A DNA stretch of 64,000 nt from contig NZ_JACJLQ010000006.1 of NCBI RefSeq assembly GCF_016902295.1, positions 1 through 64,000 on the forward strand. The letters run 5' to 3'. The notes beneath the pieces were generated by a model. That model saw only the letters and a program-made list of their open reading frames with translations, did not search any database and was not told where the DNA came from. The position numbers and the translations under genes were made by a program. The stretch comes from Bacteroides caecigallinarum. Its GTDB lineage: Bacteria > Bacteroidota > Bacteroidia > Bacteroidales > Bacteroidaceae. Shown here one piece after another: positions 52,675 through 62,013 of this stretch (its first letter is position 1; each line of letters starts with the position of its first letter).

Positions 52675-53823
52675 TTAAAGGTTATTATATAGGTTAATAC
52701 TGTTTTCTATCATTTTTTCTTTTGTAAATAGCTCACTATATCTGTTTATCGCTCCAGAAGAATAATGGTTATAAGTTTCTGAATCTTTGGTTATATCCAT
52801 TATGGCTTTCGCAAGATTCTCAGCATTTGCCGGTTCTACGTTCAGACCGGATATCCCATGTGAATTTACAAAAGGAACACCAGACTGTGGTATATTTGTA
52901 GCTACTATCGGCTTACCGCATGACATAGCTTCTATCTGCACTATTCCGAAAGCTTCTGTTTTCATTATGCTACTTAGGCAAAACACATCACATGCTCCAT
53001 AATATGATGGTAGCTTATCATCAGAAATTCTACCAAGCAACTTAACTTTATCTTCAAGCCTTTTTTCTTTTATCTGTTTATCTAACTCTTCTTTTAAAGG
53101 ACCGGTACCACCTATCAGAATAACAAAATTGTCATTCAGATAACTGGCTGCATCTATCAAATATCTGAATCCTTTATAAGCGACCAGTCTTCCTAATGAA
53201 AAAATTATCTTTTTCCCTTTATATTTTTCTCTAATCTCAGATACCTTATCTCTTTCCGGTTTAATTGGTTCTACTCCTATTGGCACGCAAATAGTTTTCT
53301 GCTGAACATCTTTCAGATATATAGACTCTTTTAGATAAATCGGAGAAGTACCGACTATAATATCTGCTCGCTTAATTATCCAATCTTGTATAGGTTTATA
53401 AAACTTAAGAAGTAACTTCTGCTTTAATATATCACTGTGCCAGTGTAATACGACCTTTCCTTTATAACCGGACATGAGCAATGCAAGTGAAGCCATAGGG
53501 TCAGGGTGATGTACATGTATTACATCATAATCATCTTTGCACCTTCTTAAAGTGAGAATCATCGCAGGAGAAATCATTGTAGCTGCTGCCTTTGTCCATG
53601 AGTGACAGGTAAGTAGCTTCGCTTTATCATTAAATTCATATTTCTTGCTTTTCCCCTCCAATGCCGCACATAGCATATCACATTTAATGTTCTTTTCCGA
53701 CAGCCCGAGCATAAGCTCGAACTCGACTTTTTCTACACCTCCATAAATTGGATAAAACTTACCCAGCTGAAGTATTTTTCTTTCAGATTCTTCCATTATT
53801 TTATTTATTGAAATAATAGACAT
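52675..53823 (-). CDS. Glycosyltransferase, GT4 family
   Basis: 382 residues, GT-B fold. The N-terminal part has LQLGKFYPIYGGVEKVEFEL, typical of retaining GT4 enzymes. The C-terminal part has KIIFSLGRLVAYKGFRYLIDA, LIGGTGPLKEEL and MKTEAFGIVQIEAMSCGKPIVA, which contains the E-x7-E motif. The start is ATG 53823 or 53796. A perfect 14-base inverted repeat abuts the 53823 start. It is expected to add a sugar to the lipid-linked repeat on the cytoplasmic face. Acceptor and donor are unknown. Confidence 0.92.
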   Translation of the reverse strand: MSIISINKIMEESERKILQLGKFYPIYGGVEKVEFELMLGLSEKNIKCDMLCAALEGKSKKYEFNDKAKLLTCHSWTKAAATMISPAMILTLRRCKDDYDVIHVHHPDPMASLALLMSGYKGKVVLHWHSDILKQKLLLKFYKPIQDWIIKRADIIVGTSPIYLKESIYLKDVQQKTICVPIGVEPIKPERDKVSEIREKYKGKKIIFSLGRLVAYKGFRYLIDAASYLNDNFVILIGGTGPLKEELDKQIKEKRLEDKVKLLGRISDDKLPSYYGACDVFCLSSIMKTEAFGIVQIEAMSCGKPIVATNIPQSGVPFVNSHGISGLNVEPANAENLAKAIMDITKDSETYNHYSSGAINRYSELFTKEKMIENSINLYNNL

Positions 53824-53881
53824 TATATAGAATAAGGTTTAGGGTATTGATAATCATAATTCCTGTTCCTTATTCTATATA
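53824..53881 (-). promoter_or_regulatory. 14-bp perfect inverted repeat abutting a GT4 start codon
   Basis: Arms CCTTATTCTATATA (plus strand 53868-53881) and TATATAGAATAAGG (53824-53837) are exact complements, with 30 bases between. On the minus-strand transcript the hairpin ends directly at ATG 53823. It may affect translation or transcript end. No T-tract follows, so a simple terminator is unlikely. Confidence 0.6.
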
Positions 53882-53898
53882 AACTCTAATAAATAGCT

Positions 53899-54456
53899 TT
53901 ATTCTTTATCCTTAAGTAGATTATTGTGATTTATTATTACGTCAGGACGGTTACGACGTACAAATCCTCCTAAGCTGTTATAATTGATATTAAATCTTTT
54001 TGCTATAGACTTAAAGACCAAAGTTTCCTGATAGTGTATACGCATATGATTGGCCAATGCAGTTCCATTCAATCCGAATTTTCTTGCTATCTGTGATATA
54101 TTGAATTCAATATAAGTTAATGAATCACATGCAGCAATAGCATCCTTATACTTTTCGTGGGCTTTTACACTTTGCTTTCCTGCAGCAATTATTTTGATTT
54201 TGCCGGGCTCAACTTTATCTACAGGAATCTGATGCCTGATTAGTACTTGCTCTCTCCAATACCTTCGCAGATAGTTTCCGAGTCCGGCTAAAGATACATT
54301 ACATTTTTCGGCAATTGCCTTTTGCGACATATCTGTGTCTATATATAAGTTTACAGCCTTCTCATATTTTTTGTGTAAGGCATAACGTTTCTGTAACGAT
54401 ATCCTTTCTTTTGCTGAGAATGTAGATATGTCTATAAATGAAAGATACGGTTTCAT
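53899..54456 (-). CDS. Protein with repeated helix-turn-helix segments, exopolysaccharide locus
   Basis: 185 residues from ATG 54456, which overlaps the upstream TGA as ATGA. Three similar helical units can be seen: KAVNLYIDTDMSQKAIAEK with CNVSLAGLGNYLRRYWREQV; then YIEFNISQIARKFGLNGTAL with ANHMRIHYQ; then FKSIAKRFNINYNSLGGFVR. Each looks like a helix-turn-helix (IAxKxNxxxxxLxxxxR). It could be a DNA-binding regulator of the locus, an uncommon cargo among glycosyltransferases. I do not recognise the family. There is no signal peptide. Confidence 0.75.
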   Translation of the reverse strand: MKPYLSFIDISTFSAKERISLQKRYALHKKYEKAVNLYIDTDMSQKAIAEKCNVSLAGLGNYLRRYWREQVLIRHQIPVDKVEPGKIKIIAAGKQSVKAHEKYKDAIAACDSLTYIEFNISQIARKFGLNGTALANHMRIHYQETLVFKSIAKRFNINYNSLGGFVRRNRPDVIINHNNLLKDKE

Positions 54457-55562
54457 CCTAATAACATCTTGAATAGTTCTTCCCATGTATGACTTACTGG
54501 AGCCTCTGGTTCGTACTTGGATATCGGTTCAAGAAAAGAATTGTCGTTATCAATCAGTTTCTTCATTTTCCCCTTAAGAATATTTGCATCATGGATATTG
54601 AAGAATGAAGTCTTTGCACTTCCGGCTGCCGTTTCATGCGCGTATGGCAGATCAGCCAACAGCATTGGCCTTTCAAACTGTGCAAACTCACTTATAGGCA
54701 ATCCCCATGTTTCAACTTTCGAAGGAAATATCAGACAATCGGCATTACCATATAATTCATAAAGTTTCACACGGTCCAAGAATCCTGTAAAAACTAAAGA
54801 ATTGACATGCCCCCATTTCCTGTACAGCCATCTTGTGTATTTATTCTCTGTACCGGATATTGTCATATAAACCTTAAACTTATCTTTTCCAATTTCATTT
54901 TCCAGCATAGCAGCCGCCTCACACAACAGTTCAAAGTTCTTATGAATATCTCCGTATGATGGGTATATAAAATTATAAGTTGATTCGGAAGACTTATATT
55001 TATTTCTTATATCCACAGTATCCGTTCTATTCTCCGGCAGCGCTACAATAATTTTGTCTTTATGAAGATTGAAAAGTTTGATGAATTCTCTTTTCATCCA
55101 ATCCTGCTGAACAACAATCTTATAATTCTTGTGAATATTTATTCTGTAAATATATTCTGTGAACCAGGCAAAACATACGATACGGTAATTCATGAAAAGC
55201 TCACGCCATTTCCAGGGATAAAACGGGAAAGGGTTATGACAATAAACAGTACGCCTCTCAGCCTTTACATTAGGCGTTGTGTCATGCAAGGACAGCCATA
55301 AATAAACGGGAGAAAGTTGCTTCGAAATTTTATACATTGTTATATACTCACACCATATACGGCAGAACCAGCTTTTCACAGTCCAGGGCATTTCGATATA
55401 TGTTATTCCGGGATACATCGCCAGATTCTTGTTATGCACCAGTGCCACAACCTTATATTCTCCGTTTTGAGCCAGCTGCGAAAGATACTCCAGACAGTTT
55501 CTCAAAATAGTCAGTGTGCCTCCCTTACGCAGGTTTACCGCTGAAACAACAATAGTTTTCAT
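54453..55562 (-). CDS. Glycosyltransferase, GT4 family
   Basis: 369 residues, GT-B fold. N-terminal VSAVNLRKGGTLTILRNCLEYL, and C-terminal FIYPSYGDIHKNFELLCEAA and GNADCLIFPSKVETWGLPIS, which holds the acidic E-x-W-G-L-P motif of such enzymes. No signal peptide. It overlaps the downstream HTH gene by four bases and the upstream GT4 gene by four bases (ATGA junctions), so the three are translationally coupled. Sugar unknown. Confidence 0.9.
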   Translation of the reverse strand: MKTIVVSAVNLRKGGTLTILRNCLEYLSQLAQNGEYKVVALVHNKNLAMYPGITYIEMPWTVKSWFCRIWCEYITMYKISKQLSPVYLWLSLHDTTPNVKAERRTVYCHNPFPFYPWKWRELFMNYRIVCFAWFTEYIYRINIHKNYKIVVQQDWMKREFIKLFNLHKDKIIVALPENRTDTVDIRNKYKSSESTYNFIYPSYGDIHKNFELLCEAAAMLENEIGKDKFKVYMTISGTENKYTRWLYRKWGHVNSLVFTGFLDRVKLYELYGNADCLIFPSKVETWGLPISEFAQFERPMLLADLPYAHETAAGSAKTSFFNIHDANILKGKMKKLIDNDNSFLEPISKYEPEAPVSHTWEELFKMLLG

Positions 55563-56689
55563 CTATCTGATATTGATTTGAATGTTTGAATCCATTTATC
55601 CATGACAGTCGTTTCATCATATTTAAGGATTGATATCCCGGCTTTTTCTCCCATTCTTTTTCTTAACGACATGTCCATCATAAGTTCAGCCATCCTTCCT
55701 GCAAATAGTGTGATGTTCCCATCATCCACGATAAAACCGTTTTCCCCCTCATCTATGATATCTTTTGGACCGCATTTACAGTCAAAAGACACAACAGGCA
55801 GACCATATGACTGGGCTTCCAGCAATACCATCGGCAAGCCCTCATAGCGTGATGTCATTGCATATACAGATGCGTTTCTATACACATCCCCTATATTCTT
55901 TTTCGTTTTTATCAATGCTACCGAATTATCCAGTCCATATCCTGATATCAGCTTTTTAAGCTTTTCATATTCTTCTCCATCCCCCACGATATCAAGTTTC
56001 CAATCCGGAAAATCTTTTACCACTATTCTCCAGGCTTCAATCAGCCTGTCAAATCCCTTCTGAAAGCTATATCTTCCTACTGCTACCACCTTTTTATTCT
56101 CAAGATTTGATTTCTCAGATGGTATGTATGTAATTGCGTTAGGTATTACTTCTATATTATTCAGTTCACCCCAATATCTCTTATCCTCCTCAGTAAGAAC
56201 CACAAACCTGTCGAATCTTCTGACAATATTTTCATCCTGTTTGCTTCTCCACTTGTCGGCTATTCTCCACAGTCCTTTGCGTCCGTACTGCAAACGTTTG
56301 AATTTAGAGAAATGTATCTCCAACAGTTTTGCGCTTCCATCCTTTATACCGGTTATAAACGATGCATCATTATTGAACATACAGACCGTAACGTCAGGTT
56401 TTTCCCTCATAAGAACTGATTCAAGCCTTTTCCTGTGTAACAACTGTTTAACAGGATAATGCATCAGTTTATTCAAAAAAGACTTCCCGTTATTGTCTTC
56501 ATAATTTATATCCAGGTCAATACACCGGATCTGCTCGTTCAGAGGGAAGAAAGGCTGTCTTCCGTGCTGGTCGGTAGTTACAATAACAATCTCATATCCC
56601 CTCCCGGCCAAATAGTTTGCCTTGTTTGCCAATACCCTTTCCATTCCTCCGGAATGACAGGTACCTGCTATACAATAAACGATTTTCAT
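55559..56689 (-). CDS. Glycosyltransferase, GT4 family
   Basis: 376 residues, GT-B fold. The N-terminus has YCIAGTCHSGGMERVLANKA, the usual GG-M-E-R-V loop. The C-terminal half has VVAVGRYSFQKGFDRLIEAW, LDIVGDGEEYEKL and MTSRYEGLPMVLLEAQSYGLPVV with the E-x7-E pair. Similar to enzymes that add galactose or N-acetylgalactosamine. It starts inside the stop of the Wzy-like gene (4-base overlap). Confidence 0.92.
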   Translation of the reverse strand: MKIVYCIAGTCHSGGMERVLANKANYLAGRGYEIVIVTTDQHGRQPFFPLNEQIRCIDLDINYEDNNGKSFLNKLMHYPVKQLLHRKRLESVLMREKPDVTVCMFNNDASFITGIKDGSAKLLEIHFSKFKRLQYGRKGLWRIADKWRSKQDENIVRRFDRFVVLTEEDKRYWGELNNIEVIPNAITYIPSEKSNLENKKVVAVGRYSFQKGFDRLIEAWRIVVKDFPDWKLDIVGDGEEYEKLKKLISGYGLDNSVALIKTKKNIGDVYRNASVYAMTSRYEGLPMVLLEAQSYGLPVVSFDCKCGPKDIIDEGENGFIVDDGNITLFAGRMAELMMDMSLRKRMGEKAGISILKYDETTVMDKWIQTFKSISDR

Positions 56690-57990
56690 ATTTTGTGCTG
56701 TAATTGTTTGTCTTCCTCTTCGCTACGGGCAACCATAAGAAACATTGCAAATACAAGGAATATATCTGTAGAGACTTTAAACCAGACCACATAGTTTACT
56801 AACAGCAATAATAAAAACATATCCCTATAACGGGAAAGATTATTTATACAGAAATTGCCGGCCTTATAGATAACCATACACATTGCGAACAGACCACCCA
56901 AACCGAAATAGAAAATAAAACGTAAATATCCAACATCAGTACCCATATAGTATCCACCTATTTCTTTACCGATAAAATAAGGGTCAATATTCCTTGGATT
57001 GGAGAAATATCCATCACCTATAAGCCAGGTCTTTAATGTTTCCGGGAACACATACATACCCTTTAAACGGTCATTTGAACTTACTGACCATTCTCCTTTT
57101 TCTACAAGACTGAAAAATCCTTCAAAAGCGAAACGCAGTTTTTCTTCGGTTCTGGGTACAAAATGATAGCAAAAAACAGCTATAACTATCGTTGCCGCCA
57201 GAATCCATAAAAACCAGCTCCATAGTGAACTGTAGTTCGTATCTATTTTAAAAGTAAGAACTCCTGACATATACATCCAATAGCCCACAGCCAGAATCAA
57301 TCCTATAGTTGTTGTTCTTGCTATCATATTCCCTATAACAGCTATCAGGAAGAATGCAACCAAGAAAAGAGGTATGTATTTTCTTTCATCTGTCTTACAC
57401 ATATCAGTAACCGAGAAAGCTATCATCACAAGTAGTGCGGCAAATCTTGACCCTGCAACATCCAATGAGGCACCAATTCCATAAAGACGATTTACATTAG
57501 TCTTATTCAAAAAATCTTGTCCCTGCTGAACATATTGGTCTATAATTTGTTTTATATTCGGATAAGAGTCAATAAGCAATGCTAAAATACACTGACATAC
57601 ACAGACTATTATCAGGTAACGCAACAGTAACATAGTTGAAAGATTACCGTGAACCATTCTGATGTAAGTAGTCACCGTATATGCCGCACTGAGCCAAACC
57701 CACATGGATACGATATAGGTTGCGTATGCAGTATCAGGTGTATTATTGAATGTTATAGAGAAACATCCAATAATTGAAGCTATTCCTGCCCATATGGAAA
57801 GTAGAAATACCTGCTTGTTAATTAAGCCGGTACGATGAGAAGCAAGCTGATATCCCAAAATCGGCAATCCTACGCCAGCAAGTGCCATCTTTGTGTTTAT
57901 ACCGGGAAGAATTGTAAACTCAAAAGGAAAGAAAAAAAAGCTGGTCAGAATAACTGCAAATGTTATTCCGACTATTCGTATTGCCAACAT
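56686..57990 (-). CDS. O-antigen/exopolysaccharide polymerase (Wzy-like)
   Basis: 434 residues and about 11 hydrophobic segments with a larger periplasmic loop near residues 300-340. Sequence is poorly conserved in this class, as is usual for Wzy. It is placed by topology and by the surrounding glycosyltransferases. It should join repeat units on the periplasmic side before export. It ends at 56686 in overlap with the next gene and begins seven bases after a GT2 gene. Confidence 0.75.
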   Translation of the reverse strand: MLAIRIVGITFAVILTSFFFFPFEFTILPGINTKMALAGVGLPILGYQLASHRTGLINKQVFLLSIWAGIASIIGCFSITFNNTPDTAYATYIVSMWVWLSAAYTVTTYIRMVHGNLSTMLLLRYLIIVCVCQCILALLIDSYPNIKQIIDQYVQQGQDFLNKTNVNRLYGIGASLDVAGSRFAALLVMIAFSVTDMCKTDERKYIPLFLVAFFLIAVIGNMIARTTTIGLILAVGYWMYMSGVLTFKIDTNYSSLWSWFLWILAATIVIAVFCYHFVPRTEEKLRFAFEGFFSLVEKGEWSVSSNDRLKGMYVFPETLKTWLIGDGYFSNPRNIDPYFIGKEIGGYYMGTDVGYLRFIFYFGLGGLFAMCMVIYKAGNFCINNLSRYRDMFLLLLLVNYVVWFKVSTDIFLVFAMFLMVARSEEEDKQLQHKI

Positions 57991-57996
57991 AAATTA

Positions 57997-58977
57997 TTAT
58001 CGGTAAATTACTCCATATACCAGACGGTGTATGCAGATATAGTACAGTTTTACAAGCCAGTATTGTTTTTTCCAGGCAGCCAATTGCAGCAGTCGGCTTC
58101 TCAAGGAAATGTTTTTGTTTTTAATTATGAATTTATTTGCTTCAGGAAACCATGCTTCCCATAATTTGTACTTAGCTGGATTATCTGTTATTAAAAAAGG
58201 AAATTTTACATTCAGCTTAAAAAAAGCCAGTTCTGTTTCTATTTCTTTTCCATAAAGACTCCACAAGTCATCCTCCACCAATGATACATTATGTCTTAAA
58301 TCAATGAGATGCTGTTTATTTTCAGTCTTACAGAAAGCTCCAGTGTTCAGTTGCACATAATGATAAAAGGCTTCAGCCAAATAAGAAACCTTTCCGGCTC
58401 TCGCAAAAAGGCGGATCATTGTCATATCTTCTCCCATACCATAACCGGATGGAAACTGTATATTATAATCTGCATAAAGGGTTCTTTTGACAAGCTTATT
58501 CCATACATTGAACTTCATAGTACCTTCCAATAGTCCTTTCAAGGCTTCCATTGGTGTAGCATATCCAGGCTGCTTCATATACCGTTCATTCCGTTCAAAA
58601 GAAAGCCACCAGTCACACCAGACTATATCCGCTTCATCAGACTTAGCTTTGAGATATAACCGTTCAAGCATTTTCGGTTCTACAAAATCATCACTGTCAC
58701 AATGGAAGATATATTCTCCCTTAGCGACGGACAACCCTGTATTCCGTGCAGCCGGAAGTCCTTTGTTTGTCTGATGCTTCAACAGCCTGACCTGCCCTTT
58801 GCGTTCAGGATACTGCCCTATTACTTCTTCCAACAGTTCTATACTCCTGTCTGGAGTAGCATCATCCACGAATATGTAATCCACCTCGTTCAAAGTCTGT
58901 TGCAATAGTGATTTTGCACAGCGAACAATAAAGTTTTCAACTTTGTAAATAGGGATAATTACTGAAACTTTAGCCAT
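57997..58977 (-). CDS. Glycosyltransferase, GT2 family
   Basis: 326 residues from ATG 58977 (MAKVSVIIPIYKVENF). The TTG seven codons earlier is not preferred. GT-A fold with YIFVDDATPDRS and the DxD-type HCDSDDFVEP. The C-terminal part is longer than in simple GT2 enzymes and aromatic-rich. It overlaps the previous GT2 stop by eight bases. Sugar unknown. Confidence 0.9.
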   Translation of the reverse strand: MAKVSVIIPIYKVENFIVRCAKSLLQQTLNEVDYIFVDDATPDRSIELLEEVIGQYPERKGQVRLLKHQTNKGLPAARNTGLSVAKGEYIFHCDSDDFVEPKMLERLYLKAKSDEADIVWCDWWLSFERNERYMKQPGYATPMEALKGLLEGTMKFNVWNKLVKRTLYADYNIQFPSGYGMGEDMTMIRLFARAGKVSYLAEAFYHYVQLNTGAFCKTENKQHLIDLRHNVSLVEDDLWSLYGKEIETELAFFKLNVKFPFLITDNPAKYKLWEAWFPEANKFIIKNKNISLRSRLLQLAAWKKQYWLVKLYYICIHRLVYGVIYR

Positions 58978-59998
58978 TGCATTTTTTATATTTTGCAAAC
59001 AGATAACATGTTAAACAGAATAATAAGTATCCACTTGTTGATGTTGCTTTATAAAATAAAGGATATCTCTTTTCTTTAAAATGAAAATCACCTTTATAGG
59101 CCATTGCTTGAAAATAAGCTTCTTTTATAGTTGACCTCATAGTCTCATAATCTTTTTTTGACAGAGAATTTCCATCTTTATATAGTCGAATCTGTAAATG
59201 TATAATATGTCTGAAATAGTATTCCTTTATTATAGATGAGACAGGCTCTGTCAAATGATATTCTTCAATAAGATCAATAAATTTAAGACATGTTTCCAGA
59301 TAACCCAATTGACGTATAGTAAACCCCTTAGTAATACTCTGCATATTACATTTGTAGTAATACGTTCCGCCAGAAAAAGCCACTTTGCTGCTGTTTAACA
59401 ATAATAATCTTTGTATGTATTCATCCGCATTCATATTATTGTATGTAGCGTTTTTATTTAAAGCAAACCGCTTTATCAGGTCTGTCTTCCACATATTTAT
59501 TCCATGGATGGTTGGCTGTATGAATGTTTTGCCGAAGCATTCTTCCCCGGTTGTTTCTGTACCTTCAGATATACCGTAAGCAATATTCCAGTTCATAAAA
59601 GAGCCATCAGGATGTTCACACAACACATTAGGTATTATTGTATCAGCATCTGTTCTGTTTGCACAATCCATCATACTTGACAAAAAATCCGGACTATATA
59701 AATCATCTGAATCCAGAAAGGTCACATATGGTGTCTGTACTATTTGGTAAGCAGCAGCTCTTGCTGCAGCTGGTCCACCATTTTTTTGAGACAATACAGT
59801 TATTCTTTTATCATTTTGAGCATAATTATTAAGAATTTCCAATGAATTATCCATAGAGCCGTCATCTACACATATCATCAACCAATCTTTATATGATTGA
59901 TTTATTACAGACTCTATAGCTCTTGCTAATGTCCCTGATGAATTATATACAGCCATTACCACTGTAACCATACTTATATTAATTTTAAAGTCTTCCAT
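58970..59998 (-). CDS. Glycosyltransferase, GT2 family
   Basis: 342 residues. GT-A fold: VTVVMAVYNSSGTLARAIES, ICVDDGSMDNSLEI and the metal site TFLDSDDLYSP. Hydrophobic C-terminus (YLLFCLTCYLFAKYKK) suggests membrane contact. Co-directional and overlapping with the downstream GT2. Confidence 0.9.
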   Translation of the reverse strand: MEDFKINISMVTVVMAVYNSSGTLARAIESVINQSYKDWLMICVDDGSMDNSLEILNNYAQNDKRITVLSQKNGGPAAARAAAYQIVQTPYVTFLDSDDLYSPDFLSSMMDCANRTDADTIIPNVLCEHPDGSFMNWNIAYGISEGTETTGEECFGKTFIQPTIHGINMWKTDLIKRFALNKNATYNNMNADEYIQRLLLLNSSKVAFSGGTYYYKCNMQSITKGFTIRQLGYLETCLKFIDLIEEYHLTEPVSSIIKEYYFRHIIHLQIRLYKDGNSLSKKDYETMRSTIKEAYFQAMAYKGDFHFKEKRYPLFYKATSTSGYLLFCLTCYLFAKYKKCNG

Positions 59999-60033
59999 TT
60001 TTAAAGTTCTTATACTCGAAATGATGGATGCGA

Positions 60034-60990
60034 TTACTTTTTACTCCCTTTTATATATTTTTTAATCAACATGTGCAACATTTTATGTTGATATGCAGCA
60101 TATTTATAAAGTAGAATCAAAATTGTCGAATGCTTTTCATACTCTTTCCAATAATAGACAAAACTATTTTTCTCACACTCCAATAAGAATTTACTTGTTT
60201 CCCAGGTGGATGTCGAAGCACCTCCTAAATGGATACACTTTAAATTTCCACATAGATAATTTTTCTTTCCAATAGAAGTGAGTTTTTTATATAAAATATT
60301 TTCTTCTACATAAAGGAATGTATTCGGATCAAAATAACCAATCTTAGAAAACAATGCTTTATTTATCAACATACATGATCCTGATGGTAATTCAATTTCA
60401 AGCAGTTCAGGTATGTTTTCAATACTTGTTAAAAGATATTCTTTTCTTGATAAATCTATACGTGTTAACACCAAAGTGTAATTAAACATTTTTCTTATAA
60501 TTTCTTTGTATATATTGGTGTTTTTTCTTCCACAACGTAGATCTGGTACATTTTCTTTATTATATAATAAGGGGCTTAATATTCCTGCATCAGGTAAACT
60601 ATAATAGTATCTCAACAAATGAGGTATTATATCTTGAATAAACAAAGTATCATTGTTAAGTATAAGAATATCTGAGACTTCCTTATCTTTCTCTACTAAT
60701 TTTAATCCTTTGTTGTTACCTCTTGCATAACCATCATTTTTAGAACTTAGAATAAGTGTTATGTAAGGTAACTCTGTATATTGTTGTTCATCATTATCTA
60801 AGACAAGACTATTTTTTCCATACTTCTTTAAATAATGAATCAATTCTTTTTTACACCCCTCCCTATTTGAATTATTATCAACTATTACATACTTGATATC
60901 AGCAGTATTATATTTTTCAATACTCTCAATACAGTTTATAGTATCTTCATAGTTATTATAATTTAATATGATAATCGCTGTCTTACCCAT
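60034..60990 (-). CDS. Glycosyltransferase, GT2 family (rhamnosyltransferase-like)
   Basis: 318 residues from ATG 60990 (MGKTAIIILNYNNYEDT); the frame upstream begins with a TTG. Typical stretches are YVIVDNNSNREG, SDILILNNDTLFIQD with the NND metal site, and GILSPLLYNKENV, as in the WbbL/RfbN branch that often adds rhamnose. The C-terminal part carries SGSCMLINKALFSKIGYFD, another hallmark. AT content is high. Substrate unproven. Confidence 0.9.
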   Translation of the reverse strand: MGKTAIIILNYNNYEDTINCIESIEKYNTADIKYVIVDNNSNREGCKKELIHYLKKYGKNSLVLDNDEQQYTELPYITLILSSKNDGYARGNNKGLKLVEKDKEVSDILILNNDTLFIQDIIPHLLRYYYSLPDAGILSPLLYNKENVPDLRCGRKNTNIYKEIIRKMFNYTLVLTRIDLSRKEYLLTSIENIPELLEIELPSGSCMLINKALFSKIGYFDPNTFLYVEENILYKKLTSIGKKNYLCGNLKCIHLGGASTSTWETSKFLLECEKNSFVYYWKEYEKHSTILILLYKYAAYQHKMLHMLIKKYIKGSKK

Positions 60991-61039
60991 TTCTCTATTA
61001 AAATTCAAATAACTTATTGTTATATAGTATGATTCTGTA

Positions 61040-61942
61040 CTATATATTCGACCTTATATATTTGTAAATCCTTATATACATATTTGGGAACAGTGCTTTT
61101 ACATAACCCATTATCCACACAAAAGGATATCTATACGGAAAACATCTTTTCTGAAATAATAAGGTATTATGCAGATTGTACCCAACAGGAGAATATAAAT
61201 ACTTTATCCTCTTTCTTAAGGACATATTCATAAAATCATCATATCCATCTTTTTCATGGTCATTCTCACATACGCCAACATAGCTTTTCAATACGATTAG
61301 AGGATATCCGGCTTTATAGGCAAGATATGTATAGTCATGATCACCTCCCCCATGAAGATAGCCACTATATAAGATTCCCATTTTCTCGACAACATCACTT
61401 GAGATATATGTCACATTTCCATGTGCACATTGGCATAAATGGTATTTACCGTCAGGATGAACAAATTCATCTCTAAGAGTCCATTTACTGACAAAGTTAA
61501 AACCACCGTAGGTGAACTTTTTGGTTATAGGATCTTGTGTAGAACCTACATATATACCATGAACTCCATAAGTTTTAAAAGAGTAGTCATCAGCTTCCAA
61601 CAATTCATCAAACAGATTCGGGTAAATATATGTATCATTATTTAACCATAAATATCCATCATATTTACCTTGTTGTAATGCAGCTTCCCAAGCAGCAACC
61701 ATTCCTCCATTCCAATATAAATTGCCATTCCCTTTAATTAGATGTAAAGAAAAAGGATAGATATTTGAACATATAGATTCAGCTGTACCATCAGTAGAAC
61801 CATCGTCAGTAAGAAAAACATCCACTTTTATAGATTCACGGCACTTTGAAATGGCATTTGATAAGGCATCAAGACACTTTATTGTCTTGTCTTTCCTGTT
61901 ATAGCAGGTCATCAGGACAGCTAATCTATTATTTCTTCCCAT
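61040..61942 (-). CDS. Glycosyltransferase, GT2 family
   Basis: 300 residues from ATG 61942 (MGRNNRLAVLMTCYNRKDKT). The catalytic region reads FLTDDGSTDGTAESI and YLWLNNDTYIYPNLFD. A later stretch GGGDHDYTYLAYKAGYPLIV matches galactosyltransferase-like GT2 members of capsular loci. The closest upstream sequence is a transposase remnant, so this may be the first gene of an interrupted operon. Confidence 0.9.
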   Translation of the reverse strand: MGRNNRLAVLMTCYNRKDKTIKCLDALSNAISKCRESIKVDVFLTDDGSTDGTAESICSNIYPFSLHLIKGNGNLYWNGGMVAAWEAALQQGKYDGYLWLNNDTYIYPNLFDELLEADDYSFKTYGVHGIYVGSTQDPITKKFTYGGFNFVSKWTLRDEFVHPDGKYHLCQCAHGNVTYISSDVVEKMGILYSGYLHGGGDHDYTYLAYKAGYPLIVLKSYVGVCENDHEKDGYDDFMNMSLRKRIKYLYSPVGYNLHNTLLFQKRCFPYRYPFVWIMGYVKALFPNMYIRIYKYIRSNI

Positions 61943-62013
61943 AAACAAAATATAGTATCAAAATCTTTATTCTTTTCCATAACGTCAACTTATCTAGTTC
62001 ATCCAGCTTATTA

